A stretch of DNA of 64,000 nt from Dastarcus helophoroides (Eukaryota; Arthropoda; Insecta; Coleoptera; Bothrideridae): positions 35,108,783-35,172,782 of the forward strand of contig CM053331.1 in the NCBI GenBank assembly GCA_028583605.1. The letters run 5' to 3'. Shown one piece after another: positions 13,701 through 23,671 of the stretch. Under the pieces are notes generated by a model. That model saw only the letters and a list, made by a program, of their open reading frames with translations. It had not been told where the DNA came from and made no database searches. The position numbers and the translations under genes were made by a program. Each line of letters opens with the position of its first letter. Positions within the stretch are counted from its first letter, which is position 1.

Positions 13701-14202
13701 GCTACGCCAATACCTTTTAACCAGTTTTTCCATTATGTATGATACAAACAGTTAAAATCGGATTTTAATTTATGTAAATTCCTCTTATTATTATTTTTTT
13801 ATTAGGGAACAATTTCGCGTGTAGATTTAACAATAATGCTGGCGTTTATCAGCGTTTGAAACAAAACAAACTTACCCAACATGACCCGCATGACCCCTGG
13901 TCCCTTATCTCTTGTATAGTCGGGCAATGTGACCACTTTTCTCGTGAATCGAAATTCGTTGGAATTTCGACTCCTTCGAGATCATGCTCCAGTTTCGGTG
14001 GTAAATAGTGTTTGTGGGAGGGTAGGACGCCCAGTAATTTTCTAATGTAGCTCATGGGGGTTTTCGGGTGGAAGTTCCTGCCGGCTGTCCAGGTGGATTT
14101 GGCGTCGTTTATTAATTGTATGAATTCGTCGCTGAGAGGATGTGGTGTGTCCAACCCCAAAACGGTCGCTGTTGCGACTAGTAATATCACGAGATGTTTC
14201 AT
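1510..14202 (-). CDS. Cathepsin B-like cysteine protease, gene A (4 coding exons, 330 aa)
   Basis: Papain-family (C1A) endopeptidase, probably secreted or lysosomal. Coding exons on the minus strand are 14202-13876, 12317-12117, 2026-1765 and 1712-1510; all introns are GT-AG. Residues 1-16 form a hydrophobic signal peptide, 17-79 a cathepsin B-type propeptide (PLSDEFI, WTAGRNF), and the mature enzyme starts near 80. Catalytic set: Gln102, Cys108 (QGSCGSCW), His277 ([11 protein letters not shown]), Asn297 (NSW). Cys141/142/145 and CNGG (149-152) match the cathepsin B disulfide cluster. The occluding loop keeps the His188-His189 pair, so dipeptidyl carboxypeptidase activity is expected. The position equivalent to human Glu245 (S2 pocket) is Ser323. 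The length and all motifs are intact, so the gene looks functional. Intron 2 is 10,090 bp and repeat-filled. A 5' UTR exon near 15.62 kb is inferred. The frequent cathepsin B role in insects is gut protein digestion; that role here is inference. Confidence 0.93.
1765..2026 (-). CDS. Gene A coding exon 3
   Basis: 87 codons plus one base, from [14 protein letters not shown] to VNYKS. It contains the complete occluding loop with two adjacent His. Acceptor TTTTTAG, donor GTATGT. Confidence 0.92.
2230..2630. other. AT-rich intronic sequence
   Basis: Start of the large gene A intron. Only degenerate A-rich words with AAATTTCGA motifs; no gene or recognisable element. Confidence 0.5.
2632..7905 (+). 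repeat. 5.3-kb polypyrimidine TTTCTGTC-type minisatellite array
   Basis: The + strand is almost purely C and T with regular G (TTTCTGTCTTTCTG). The basic period is 4-13 bp. From about 2.9 to 5.0 kb there is a higher-order unit of roughly 200 bp, marked by the recurring phrase GTTTGCCTGTCTATCTGTCC (near 2937, 3160, 3358, 3586, 3786, 4987). From 5.8 kb it becomes less regular. The array lies in intron 2 of gene A, whose transcript would read it as purine-rich GACAGAAA. The very long open frames across it are by-products of the repeat. Confidence 0.95.
7735..7905. repeat. Inverted terminal segment of the polypyrimidine array
   Basis: At about 7735 the + strand switches from pyrimidine-rich to purine-rich (GAAAGACAAAAAGACAG) for about 85 bp, then returns to pyrimidines at about 7820. 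The two halves are nearly complementary around a centre near 7820, giving a hairpin of about 80 bp per arm at the distal end of the array. Confidence 0.85.
7906..10070. other. AT-rich intronic sequence
   Basis: T-rich on the + strand with dispersed TTTCGA and AAATTT words. No splice-consistent coding exon, RNA gene or bounded element was found. Confidence 0.5.
10070..11690. repeat. Satellite-like tandem repeat, about 292-bp period
   Basis: A unit containing TGAGCATTTTACGACTTTC, AAGGCACATTTGGAAAAA and GAAGCTACAACATTTGGAA recurs about 5.5 times. The marker TGAGCATTTTA starts at 10456, 10749, 11042, 11334 and 11610, so spacing is 293, 293, 292 and 276 bp. Copies differ by scattered substitutions and short indels. 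It lies in intron 2 of gene A. Confidence 0.9.
12117..12317 (-). CDS. Gene A coding exon 2
   Basis: 67 codons, phase 0 at both ends, from [13 protein letters not shown] to GGTYGSNQ. It carries the C-C-x-x-C disulfide cluster and CNGG. Acceptor CAG, donor GTTAGT. Confidence 0.92.
12350..13235. other. Intron 1 of gene A, unannotated part
   Basis: AT-rich intron. Nothing recognisable was seen apart from the adjoining hammerhead-type repeat. Confidence 0.4.
13245..13459. repeat. Hammerhead-like repeat H1 (inverted pair)
   Basis: Two half-units in opposite orientation meet near 13357. Each has the H-family order: stem region with AACGCGTTTC, then AACAAAGGTTG, GATTAAAAAACACAAC and CCCCTGAAACCAAG. 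It is flanked by AATCAATGG at 13236-13244 and 13460-13468, a 9-bp target duplication. The hammerhead-like core on + (13362-13402) is degenerate (GAATCGCGT). Confidence 0.75.
13876..14202 (-). CDS. Gene A coding exon 1
   Basis: 109 codons from the start ATG to Trp109, directly after catalytic Cys108. The donor is GTAAGT. It encodes signal peptide, propeptide and the start of the mature domain. Just upstream of the ATG the minus strand reads TTTTTTTTAG plus 12 nt, an apparent acceptor in the 5' UTR; gene B has the same arrangement and spacing. Confidence 0.93.
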
Positions 14203-14289
14203 AACTGACGAAAGCTAAAAAAAATGACTGGAAATTGATAATAAAGAGACTAATTTTATTGTTTTACAACTTTCAAATTTATTGGAAAA

Positions 14290-14820
14290 ATTTTGATGGG
14301 ACTAGTCCTTGGTTATCTTCAAAAATTGAAATACATATCTTATCCCCTGAAACCAAGAAAGATTAAAAATCATAACAAAGGTTGCTCTAACGCGTTTCGA
14401 TAGTCAAACTATCATCTTCAGAGAGATACTGAAGATATGATGATAGCTTGGCTATCGAAACGCGTTAGAGCAATCTCTGATGTATTTTTTAATCTTTCTT
14501 TGTTTCAGGGGACAAAATTTGCATTTCAACTTTAAAATATATTGGAAAAATATAGTTTTTTTTAGATAGCTCTCTCTGAAGATGATAACTTAACTATCGA
14601 CATGCGTTAGAGCAACCCTCATTGTATTTTTTAATCTTTTTTGGTTTCAGGGAACAATATTTGTATTTCAACTTTAAAATGTATTAGAAATAGTTTTTTT
14701 AGATACCTCTCTGTGAAGATGACAGGTTGGCTAACGAAACGCGTTAGAGCAACCCTTGTTGTGTTTTTTAATCTTTCTTGGTTTAAGAGAACAAGGTTTG
14801 TATTTCAATTTTTAAAATAT
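14290..14820. repeat. Tandem H-family hammerhead-like repeats H2-H4
   Basis: Upstream of gene A exon 1, an inverted pair (14307-14520) is followed by two further + strand half-units (about 14526-14679 and 14680-14815). Each ends in GGTTTCAGGGRACAA-TTTG-ATTTC and is separated by AACTTTAAAATATATT-type sequence. The tandem arrangement of ribozyme-containing half-units resembles Penelope-like element terminal repeats. Confidence 0.75.
14385..14425 (-). ncRNA. Hammerhead-ribozyme-like motif, H2 copy
   Basis: Minus strand: stem I CTCT/AGAG, core CTGAAGA, one extra T, stem II GATAGT-TTG-ACTATC (6 bp), GAAA, palindromic ACGCGT as stem III, then T at the cleavage position. All conserved core positions are present; the extra base between core and stem II and the U at position 17 are non-ideal. 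Confidence 0.55.
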
Positions 14821-15600
14821 AGAGTAACTTCGTTAGAATTCTTCTAAGAAATTTAAAAAAATACTTCAATAAAATTAAAAAAAAAACGTTACTCTTTCAT
14901 TATGAAGAAATCTTATGAGCTGAAAGCTAAGAAGATTCTCACAAGAATAAGTTTTATTTAAATAAAAATAACATTCAACTTTCATTAAAGAATTAAAAGT
15001 TACATCTTCCTAGTTTTATCTATTCCTATTTTTATCTAATTGTATGTGACCAGTCTCTGTACGTGACAAATAATCCAACCAAAACTTAGTAGTCCTTCCA
15101 AAAACGAGAGAGATTCATCGAAACACTGTATTTATTTTATGAAAATCTGTGTTAAAAAATCAGAAGCATTTTAAAAACTACCCTTTTTTGGTAAAATTGA
15201 AAAAAATATTTCAAATCTCGTAGAAAAATTCATTAGGCTAAGAAATAATGACTTTAACATTATAACATTAATTTATAATATTATTTTGAAATAATATTGA
15301 TTAATAATATTAAATTTTTAATTATAAATATTACATTCTTGGAAATAACTATAAAGAATAACTATAAATATAATAATAACAACTATAAAGAAATTAAAAG
15401 TCCCAAACTGGAAATTCTCAATAACCTCCTTTTTTTAGAAATCTTTTTCAGATTTGCCCAACCAGTCGACGAACACGCAATTGCAACTGGTTTATCTTAC
15501 AAGAAATGTTGATAAGAATTTAAATGTTCAAAAATACAAACTCTAATTTTATAGAAGACTCAGAAAACTTCCAGAAAAAGCTTTTTATTGCCAACTTTTC
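14821..15600. other. AT-rich sequence between gene A exon 1 and its 5' UTR exon
   Basis: Presumed 5' UTR intron of gene A. No coding potential or bounded repeat was seen. Confidence 0.45.
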
Positions 15601-15621
15601 TAATAAATTGCAGTGCTTACC

Positions 15622-15790
15622 TTTTTCCTTGGCAAATAATACGTTCACTATTCATGCACTTTTGTAAATACTATTTTAAAGCGAAAGCAGAATTCGTAAT
15701 GTGTTTATTTGTTACTAAAGACTTATCATTATCATTTTATTTAGCACTGATAGTCGCCCTCTCTTGGTCAACCAGTAGAATACATTACAA
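15622..15790 (-). promoter_or_regulatory. Promoter and 5' UTR exon of gene A (predicted)
   Basis: This block is homologous to the region upstream of gene B (44955-45225) and to an inverted copy at 58832-59031. On the minus strand it contains two TGATAA motifs (15723-15734), then ACAAATAAACACATTACGA, an A/T core TAGTATTTAC, TGCATGAATA and TATTATTTG. It ends at 15621 before a splice donor GTAAGC. GATA-type sites fit gut expression of digestive proteases, which is inference. The transcription start is not fixed. Confidence 0.65.
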
Positions 15791-15799
15791 ACAAAGTTA

Positions 15800-16145
15800 A
15801 ATCAATAACGCTACGAATATATAGGGAAGGATCTAATAATTTCAAAGACTATTTTATTTTCTAGATCTCAGTAGAGTAGGGCGTAGGTAGCACATGGGCC
15901 CTCCAGCGAAAGAGACCCTCTCACATTTATTTTTTAGACCCTCTTCAAAATCTCCAAATTTGTAACAAAAATCAAGTTTAAATTTCAAATGCAAAATTCA
16001 GTAGTTAGTCTACTATCGAATTTGGAGAAAAAAGCGGGCGTTTCATGTTAATGTCATTCCCAAAAAACCTGAAATTCCATAAAATGAAATTCTCAAATTT
16101 TTGAGTTTGCTATCCTTTAAAGTAAAAGAAAATATCGAAAATGAG
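15800..16145. other. Non-coding spacer
   Basis: AT-rich spacer between the gene A promoter and the hAT1 element. No feature was recognised. Confidence 0.4.
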
Positions 16146-16720
16146 ACTGTAATCAGGGGCGGCCTTTGGGGGTGGCGAGTAGGGCAGCCGCCCAGGGCCT
16201 CGCTCTTGCAATACTACGAATTCTAATGTTCATTTGAATTTCGCGCCTTATGCCGCTCATTATAAAACTCGACTCGCCGCTCTCTTGCGTGGTAGTTATC
16301 GCTCTGATATCTGTCCCATTCGTTCCAAAGAATGTTTCTTTTCTTTCACATTGACGAAATTTCGTACCAAGTGCTGTTTACTGCAAGGGCTAAACAAAAC
16401 CCTTTGACTACACATTTTATTTATATTATCTAAGACAAAATCTGATAGTACTCGATTTTCTTCGTTTTTACGATTAGGGGAATTCCCGTGTTTCATTTCA
16501 GCTGTCAACTATCGTCGGGCTATGCTATTATATTAGAGCAGCCGTCAACATTTCTAAATCCCTGATTCTTTTAAGACATAATGAACCTTAATTTATGATG
16601 ATTAATAATTTGTTATCGTTGTCCATATTAATTTTTCTTAATTTCCAGTAAACAATTTTAAAACTATTAATTTATTTATATATAACTTAGCATTTCTCAT
16701 CAAGCATCATCATTAAAACT

Positions 16721-19553
16721 CATGGGCGTTGCCAGGATTTCGTTCAGGAAGGGGCAAGAATAATTTGAAAGGTTACTAAAAAAAAGAAAACCGGAAAACA
16801 TTCCGAATGAGTATATGTATATTTTCATTTAACTACACGAATTGACGAATCGAATTTTCAGATTAACTTTGAAACTTGAAAATAGAACCGAACTTTGCGA
16901 AAACAGTCAGGAAACTGAACCCAAAATAAAAACCGAACCTTTCGGAAAACTTCGAAATTTCGAAGATATTGTTCGAATTTCAAGGAAAAAAAAGAGTTTT
17001 GGAAGAAAGTTGGAATTTTTAAAAAATCGTATTTAAAATAAAATTCTAATACTTCGAAAAATCTCAAAAAATGTTGAAAATTCGAAAAAAATATATTTTT
17101 AAAGGTGGAGTTTTGTGAAAAAAAGACGTAATTTTCAGAAACAGTTGGAACTTTGAGAAAAATTGTTCACTGTAAGTGGAGATTTCCAGAAACATAAAAC
17201 ATCCCTATTTGAAGTACGAGTCAAAGTTTCCAGAATAAGACAAATTTTGAACAACATAAAATATTCGGAAATTTAAATTTAAAAAAAAATTCAGAAAACA
17301 TCGGATATTAAAAAAATGAAAGTTCAATTTTGAGAGAAAAAAAACTAGAATAAAGTCGTAATTTCGAAAGCGACGAATTTTGAGAGAAAACCCTATTTTG
17401 GGAAAGAATTTTTTAGAAAACCAAAATTGAATAAAAACCAAACCTTTCGGAAGAACTCGAAAAATGCTGAAAATTCTAAAAATGCCAAAGGTCAAATATT
17501 GTGAAAAAGTCCGCAATTTCCAAAAATTTTTTCTCGAAATTTTTAATTTTTTATTCTAATTTTGATATAATATTGTTGCGGGCTTATCGGTTCGAATGAT
17601 TAACACATGAATTGTAAAATACTTTATTTTTAAACTGAACTAGGAACACTACAAATGCAATTAAACTCACTAACACTCTTTACTTAACTAACTTTACTGA
17701 CTAACTGCACTGACTTCTGACTGACTCTCTAATTCGAGGGAAAGGCGACCGCCTTATATAGTTTTGCCTCCCAGGTTCTAGAAAAATCCCGCAGATAAGA
17801 CTTATCGTTTGCCGAAATTTCTAGAACGCTTTTCTGCCGTTTGCTTCGTTATCGCGGCCGCTTTCCCTTATCAGATCTTTCTAGAAAGTTTTCTTACCTA
17901 CTAAATTCTCTAATTTACATTTCGTTACAATATTTAAATTTCAATAAAGAGATTAAATGAACAAGAAATCTTTTTCTCGAAATTACCAAAAACTATTTTT
18001 CTCAACACTTTTAATTTTAGATATTAGGGCGATTTAATTTAAAGACAACAGACAAATTTCGAGAAAATTGAAATTTAAAAGAAAAATCAATTTCGAAGAA
18101 GGGGTTCAGAAACTAAAACATCCCATGTTGAAATAAAAGTCAAAATTTCAAAAATAAGGCGAAATATAAAGTTGAAATTTCTGGAGTCAAATTTAAAAAA
18201 GTCAAAATTTAAAAAAAAAAGACAAATATGAGAAAAGTGGCAGAATTTTAATACAAAAAATGATTTCCGAAAGAAGAGTCCAGAAAGTAGAATTTTGAGA
18301 ATAAAGTCAAAATTACGAAAAAGGCAAATTTAAACAAATTTAAAGAGAAAAATTCAAAATTTTTAGCAAAGTTGAATGTCGAATTTTGATATAAAAATAT
18401 CAAGAAAAAGGCAAATATTAAGAAACTTATCAAAATTTCTGAAAAATCAAATTCTAAAAGTTCTTTAGGAAAATCTGATAAAAATAAAGGTATTTAAAAA
18501 AACGAAATCTCTGAAAAATAGTCTACATTTCTAGAAAAACTACCAAACGAAGCATCAAACATCGAAATTTTCCAAAAAAAATTGAAACTAAGAAAAAGTA
18601 TAATTTGGAGAATAGCCGTTTATGAATAAAATGAATCTTGAAAAAAGTCAAAATTTTAAGAAAGCTACGAATTTCGAGAAAAAAATATTCAAATTTCCTG
18701 AAACATACAGGATGCGATTTTAGAATAAATCTTAAATTTAAGAAAAAAAAAAGGATTTTGAGAAAAATATCCAAGTTTCGATTTTTTTAAATTCGTTTTT
18801 TTCTGGAAATTACGATTTTTTTCCTTAAAAAAGGATCGACATTTTGAGAAAACAGTCAAAATTTAGTAAACACTAAAAATTTCAGAGGGAGTCAAAGTTT
18901 TTTCGAAATTTTGGAACAAATTTTGAGGAAAATGTAAGTCTAAAATTTTCTCTTGACCGCTTGAATCAGAGGCAGACATGCGCTATGATCTGCCCCACCC
19001 AGAAAATGTCCAATATTGAGAGAAACGTCGAAATTTTGAGAAAAAATTGTATTTCAGTTATAAATCTTTCTAGCAAAAATGTTTTCGAAATTTTTGTTTT
19101 TTTACAAAATTTCTAAAAAAGTCATAACAATTTTCAGATAAATATTCTTATCAAAAAATCGATCAAATTGAGGAAAAAGGTAAATCTTGATAAACAAGTC
19201 AAAATGTTCAGAAAATCAAAATTTAAGGAAAAGTCGAACTTTCCGGAAAAAACGATTTTTGAGAAATGGTAGAATTTCGAAAAATGAAACAATGAATTTT
19301 GAGATAAAAATTTGAAATTTTGACCAAAGTCGGATTTTGAAATTTGTAATTTCGAATGAAATTTATGAAAACAGACGAATTTTGAAAAATAAGTCGAGAT
19401 TTTGAGAAAATGTCAACAGCTTAAAAAAGGACGGCTTTTATCTAATGAAAATTTTTTAGAGAAAGTCTTCTCAGTTGAAAATAAATTTTTGTTTCACTGC
19501 ATGAGCCAGGGGGGGCAAGCGCCCTACCCTGGCCCATTCTTGCTACGCCTATG
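16721..19553. mobile_element. Nested hAT-like element hAT2
   Basis: Imperfect TIRs CATGGGCGTTGCCAGGAT and CATAGGCGTAGCAAGAAT (right end inverted), with a perfect 8-bp duplication TTAAAACT at 16713-16720 and 19554-19561. The interior is A-rich with recurring AAATTTCGA words and no recognisable transposase. It sits inside hAT1, so it is the younger insertion. Related sequence recurs at about 57.9-58.5 kb. Confidence 0.85.
17574..17929 (-). mobile_element. Solo LTR (356 bp) nested in hAT2
   Basis: Read on the minus strand it begins TGTAACGAAATG and ends AGCCCGCAACA (TG...CA). It has TATATAAGGCGG as TATA box and AATAAAGTATT as poly(A) signal, in the order expected for U3 and R. The 4-bp duplication ATAT lies at 17570-17573 and 17930-17933, as in Gypsy-type retrotransposons. 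No internal domain is present. It is clearly more GC-rich than its surroundings. Confidence 0.8.
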
Positions 19554-19811
19554 TTAAAACTAATTCCACAAAGACAAGGGCCTCGCAAAGATCTATTAGC
19601 CGAGAGCCTCGCAATGGCCAAGGCCGCCCCTGACTGTAATTAAGAGAAAGTTGATTAAAAAAAATGAAAAAGTATGTCGCAATAAAGTTGAAATTTCTAA
19701 TGAAAAAATGAAAATTTTAAGTCAAAATTTTAGGAACGTAACTATTGAAAGTGGGAACTCCAAATTTCAGAAAAATATTCATTTTTTGCTTCATAATTTA
19801 TTTTTAAAATC

Positions 19812-22615
19812 GATCCTTCTGCTAAAACTACCTAGTCTTTGTTTGCGTTTAGGTTAGAGCTCAGAAGCCACGGTCCAATACTACTTTACTATTAATATTA
19901 TTATTGTCTGACTCTTCTAACATTCTAACAAAGTAATTTAACAACAACGTTGCCTATTTATCTTAATTTAATTTCCAAATAAAAGCAGATGTGTGGGTAA
20001 GATGATAAAATTAGTCGAAAGATATTCCTTTTCTAAAATTTACCTTTGAACTATTTTCTATAACCTTAACGTGTGTATGAAAAATGCCTCTAGAAAGTGC
20101 TCTCTTTAAAAACATAGTTTGACGTCAGCTGGAGAGAATTTTTTTAAAATTTTTTTCAAATTTTGATGAAATTCATAATTTTAACTTTTATCTCAAATTT
20201 AAATTTTGCGCTCAAACATTTAGAATTTGGATATTCTTTCTAAATTCTGGAAGATTAGATGTTTTTTTTCAAGTCCAAGTTTCGCGTCCAATTGTTTTTC
20301 TAACTGGCAACAACTTCAATTTCCACGTTTTTTATTTCGGGCAATTTTGGGAATTATTGTTGCTATCTGAATTTGCAATGTCGAAATGCATTTGATTCTT
20401 CCGAATTTCGAAAAAAAGTTTTTGCTATAAAGTTCTTTATCGTTTTTTTTTTGTAAGTTTTACCTTTAATCTCAAAATTTCGACCTTTTTTGGAAATTTT
20501 CAAATTGAATTAGATTTTTTGCTAAATGCGAAGTATGTTAATACTTTTACTTTTTTTTCTCAAAAATTTAAAGTTTAAAATCTTGGTATTTATTTCAAAC
20601 CCACAAATATTTTTTTAAACTTCAATTCTTTCTAGAAACCTAAAAATTTCGCCAAAATTTTTGTGAAAAACGTTAGATATCGAAATTCTAAATTTAATCT
20701 TAAGTTTTTTGAATTTGGAATTTTAATTTGAAATGTTTAGAAAAGTCTACATTTAGAGTGGACAAACTCGTTCTAAAAAAGTGTAAGTACGACCCTGTTT
20801 ATACTTAAAAATTACCAAAATTCATTATTAAACATTTCTGAAACTTTTTTAAAAACGTGAATTTCCAAACAAGATTAGGATATGTTAATTCTTAATGTGA
20901 CTTGTTCGAACTCGAAATTTTTAGTTTTTTAAATTCGAAATTTTTGAAATAAGTTGACATAGAATTACTCTCTAAATGCAAAGAAAAAAGAAGCCATAAT
21001 TTTTGAAAAAAAAATGTATGAAGTCAAAATTTTCTAAAAAAAATCTATCCAAAAGATAAAATCTATTAACAAAAACTAATAACACTTAACACTTTGTCTT
21101 GAAACAAATTTCAAAAAATAAACTTTGATATTTCCTGAAACTTTTAGTGTTTTCTTAAAATGGCCAGGGAATTTTTTATAAATTAAATGTCTAGAAAGTC
21201 AGAATATTTTGAAAAAGTCTGAATTTTGAACCAGTGCTAATGTAAAAATTTTGAAAAATAAACTTAAGTCATTAGGCTTTTTTTTCAAAATTTCGACTTT
21301 AATCTTGACATTTTTAAACTAGTCATAAAAATGTTACAAGTGAAGTTTTTCTAAAAATATGAATTTAAAGTTGAAATGTCGTGATTAAAAGTAAAATAAA
21401 TTCTTAATTAAAGTTGATATATAAAGTTGATAACTAAGATAGAAATTTCAATATTTTTTTGGAAGTTTTCACTTGGAATTCGAATTTTGGAGAAAAAAGT
21501 CGAATTTGCGTCGAAATCGTAATCGAAATATAAACAAATCAACCTTATGACAAAAAATTTCGAATTAAGCTGATGGGTTAACGTTATTAATAAAATCCTG
21601 AATTTTCCAACTTAAAAATTCTCACGTTTTAGTGTAAAACTCGAAATTTATAAAAAAATCGACCTTTTAGACATTGTTTTTAAGCTCAATCGCCATGTTA
21701 GAAAAATTATAGAAGAAATTCATAAAAATAACTTATTAAAAAATATCTTCTCAAAATAATGGCCTATAAGACATTTTAATTTTTTAGTAAAAGGCCTAAC
21801 ATTCAAAATGTTATTCGAAACCGAATTAAAAATTTAAATTTTTAAATTCCAAAACTGTAAAACTATTATTGCAAAATACAAGTTTTTCTCAAAATTTTGT
21901 GTAAAATCTCGAATAATCGCTTTTATAAATTTCCAGTTCCTCTCAAAATTTGAATTTTTTTTCAAAATAGGGAATTTAAGCTTGAAAAACTTACAAATTC
22001 AACATTATTTTAATAAAATTCAAAACGTAAGATTGAAATTTCAAATAAAAAAAAAGAAATTTCAAGAAAAGTTTAAATTTTTCTAGAAACGAAATCTCAG
22101 ATTTAAATGTCAAAATTTTGGAAAAAATTCGAATGAGTTTAAGGTAAAAATTTTAAGGTTTAGGGCGAAAATTCGAGAATGAACTCGAAATTTTAAGAAC
22201 TTCATTTGAAAATGTTATACTCCTTCTGAATATCCTGAGTATAACCTAAAATCTATTATTTTTTTCTAATTTCGACTGAGATATTAAAATGTTTTTTTTT
22301 TGTTAATTGTTAGTTTTGGCCTGTTAATGCCTTAGAGTATTTTACCTTTTTGGTGCCTTTTTTAGCTTTGCGTTTTTGCCTAATTTAACATTTTGCTCAC
22401 CTTTTCACCTTGCTTGATTGTGCTTAAAATAAAAAGAAATGGCGCCAAATTTGAAAAAAAAAACATCCTTGCATTTCGGTACAAAAACAAAATGATCCAT
22501 TAAAAATGGTTTCTAAAAAGGTCGCACATCTGGAAAATTCAGTTCTATCTAGTGTGAAGCCAAAACATTTCGGGGCGGCTGCAGCCCCCTAACCCCTCCC
22601 CTGGTAACGATCCTG
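19812..22615. mobile_element. TIR element X, copy 1 (left end truncated)
   Basis: Collinear for about 2.8 kb with copy 2 (33537-37040). Shared landmarks include CTAAAACTACCTRGTCTTTG at the left, GTGTGGGTAAGATGATAAAA, and CTGCAGCCCCCTA plus a GGTAACG-type end at the right. No coding frame was found. Unlike copy 2, it lacks the foldback insertion and the first ~40 bp. Confidence 0.8.
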
Positions 22616-23472
22616 ACTAAGGAGATAATTAAAAAAATCGTCCTCAGGCACCTTTTTTTCTAAGCGACATGTTTATGAAACTATTAAAGGTAGCAAAGTA
22701 AAACAAACTGATGGTGATGGTACATTGTAGGGTTTATTTTATAAATATTTTTGGGGGAGCTAGCCCCCCTACAAATATTAATAAAATACAAATAAAAATT
22801 TTAACTGTTAATTTTTGTAGGGTCTCTTTAAGTGACCACTCTACAAAACTCATAAAAAATGTGTTCATATCGTCACCCTAACATTACAAGGTCCTATGTA
22901 ACATTTTTGAATATTTCAAGTTCTTGGTGCAACATTGTCCTACGTGACATAAATTATGTTGCAATTATCGAATGAACACTTTAGCTCACATAGAACTCTG
23001 TTAATCCTGTGGAAATCAAAGGTGTATGTCAAAAATAATAAGTCATGTGTATACCAAGGGTGTATGTTAAACATAGGACTTCGTAATTTATTTTTTTTAA
23101 TAAAAATACTATTACTTAGTCCTATGTTGCAACATACAACCTTGTTATTCCATTTTCTACAAATTCTAGGTTGTGTTACATTGTTTAGTTCTAAATTGTG
23201 GGAGCATGTAATTAACGGTTTCTGGCAGTGTTTTATTTTAAAATATCAAAATGAGTGATAGTGATTCAAGTGATGGCCATGGCTATGACTCTAATAAAGA
23301 TGGGGAATTCCTACCACATCAAAAAACATTAAAAAAAGTAGTCAGGTAAAAGATTATTTTGTAAATTAGGTCAGGGGGCTTAAAGCAATATTTTTTTTAG
23401 AATAAAAATTCGCGCCGCTATTACGACATTCCCAAGTCATCTTCAAGTAGCAGTAGCAGTGAAAGTGATAAT

Positions 23473-23625
23473 TCTATTTTCGAATCTGATTTAAGAAGGT
23501 ATAATATTGTATATTTTTGGTACGAAAAACAGCTTAATACCTAGTAACTAGGTATTAAGCTAACTGTTTTTCGTACCAAAAATATACAATATTATACCTT
23601 CTTAAATCAGATTCTAAAATTCTAT
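23473..23625. repeat. Foldback duplication inside element Z gene
   Basis: The end of a putative exon and its intron (ATTTAAGAAGGTATAATATT...) is repeated as a near-perfect inverted copy centred near 23550, arms about 70 bp. It duplicates the donor site in inverted orientation and probably disrupted the gene. Confidence 0.85.
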
Positions 23626-23635
23626 TTCTAAAAAA

Positions 23636-23636
23636 C

Positions 23637-23670
<34 letters not shown>

Positions 23671-23671
23671 C
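23636..23671 (+). repeat. (CAA)n microsatellite
   Basis: About 12 perfect CAA units immediately after the foldback. Confidence 0.95.

Larger units (their letters stand above)
16154..19632. mobile_element. hAT-like element hAT1 (host of a nested element)
   Basis: Terminal inverted repeats CAGGGGCGGCCTT(T)GG at 16154 and its complement ending at 19632. The exact 8-bp target duplication ACTGTAAT lies at 16146-16153 and 19633-19640. TIRs starting CAGGG and an 8-bp duplication are typical of hAT elements. Without the nested insertion the element is only about 0.65 kb. No transposase was found, so it is non-autonomous. Confidence 0.85.

Noticed and set aside
14641..14847. Short + frame near gene A.
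   Set aside because: It lies in the H-family repeat; composition is that of the repeat.
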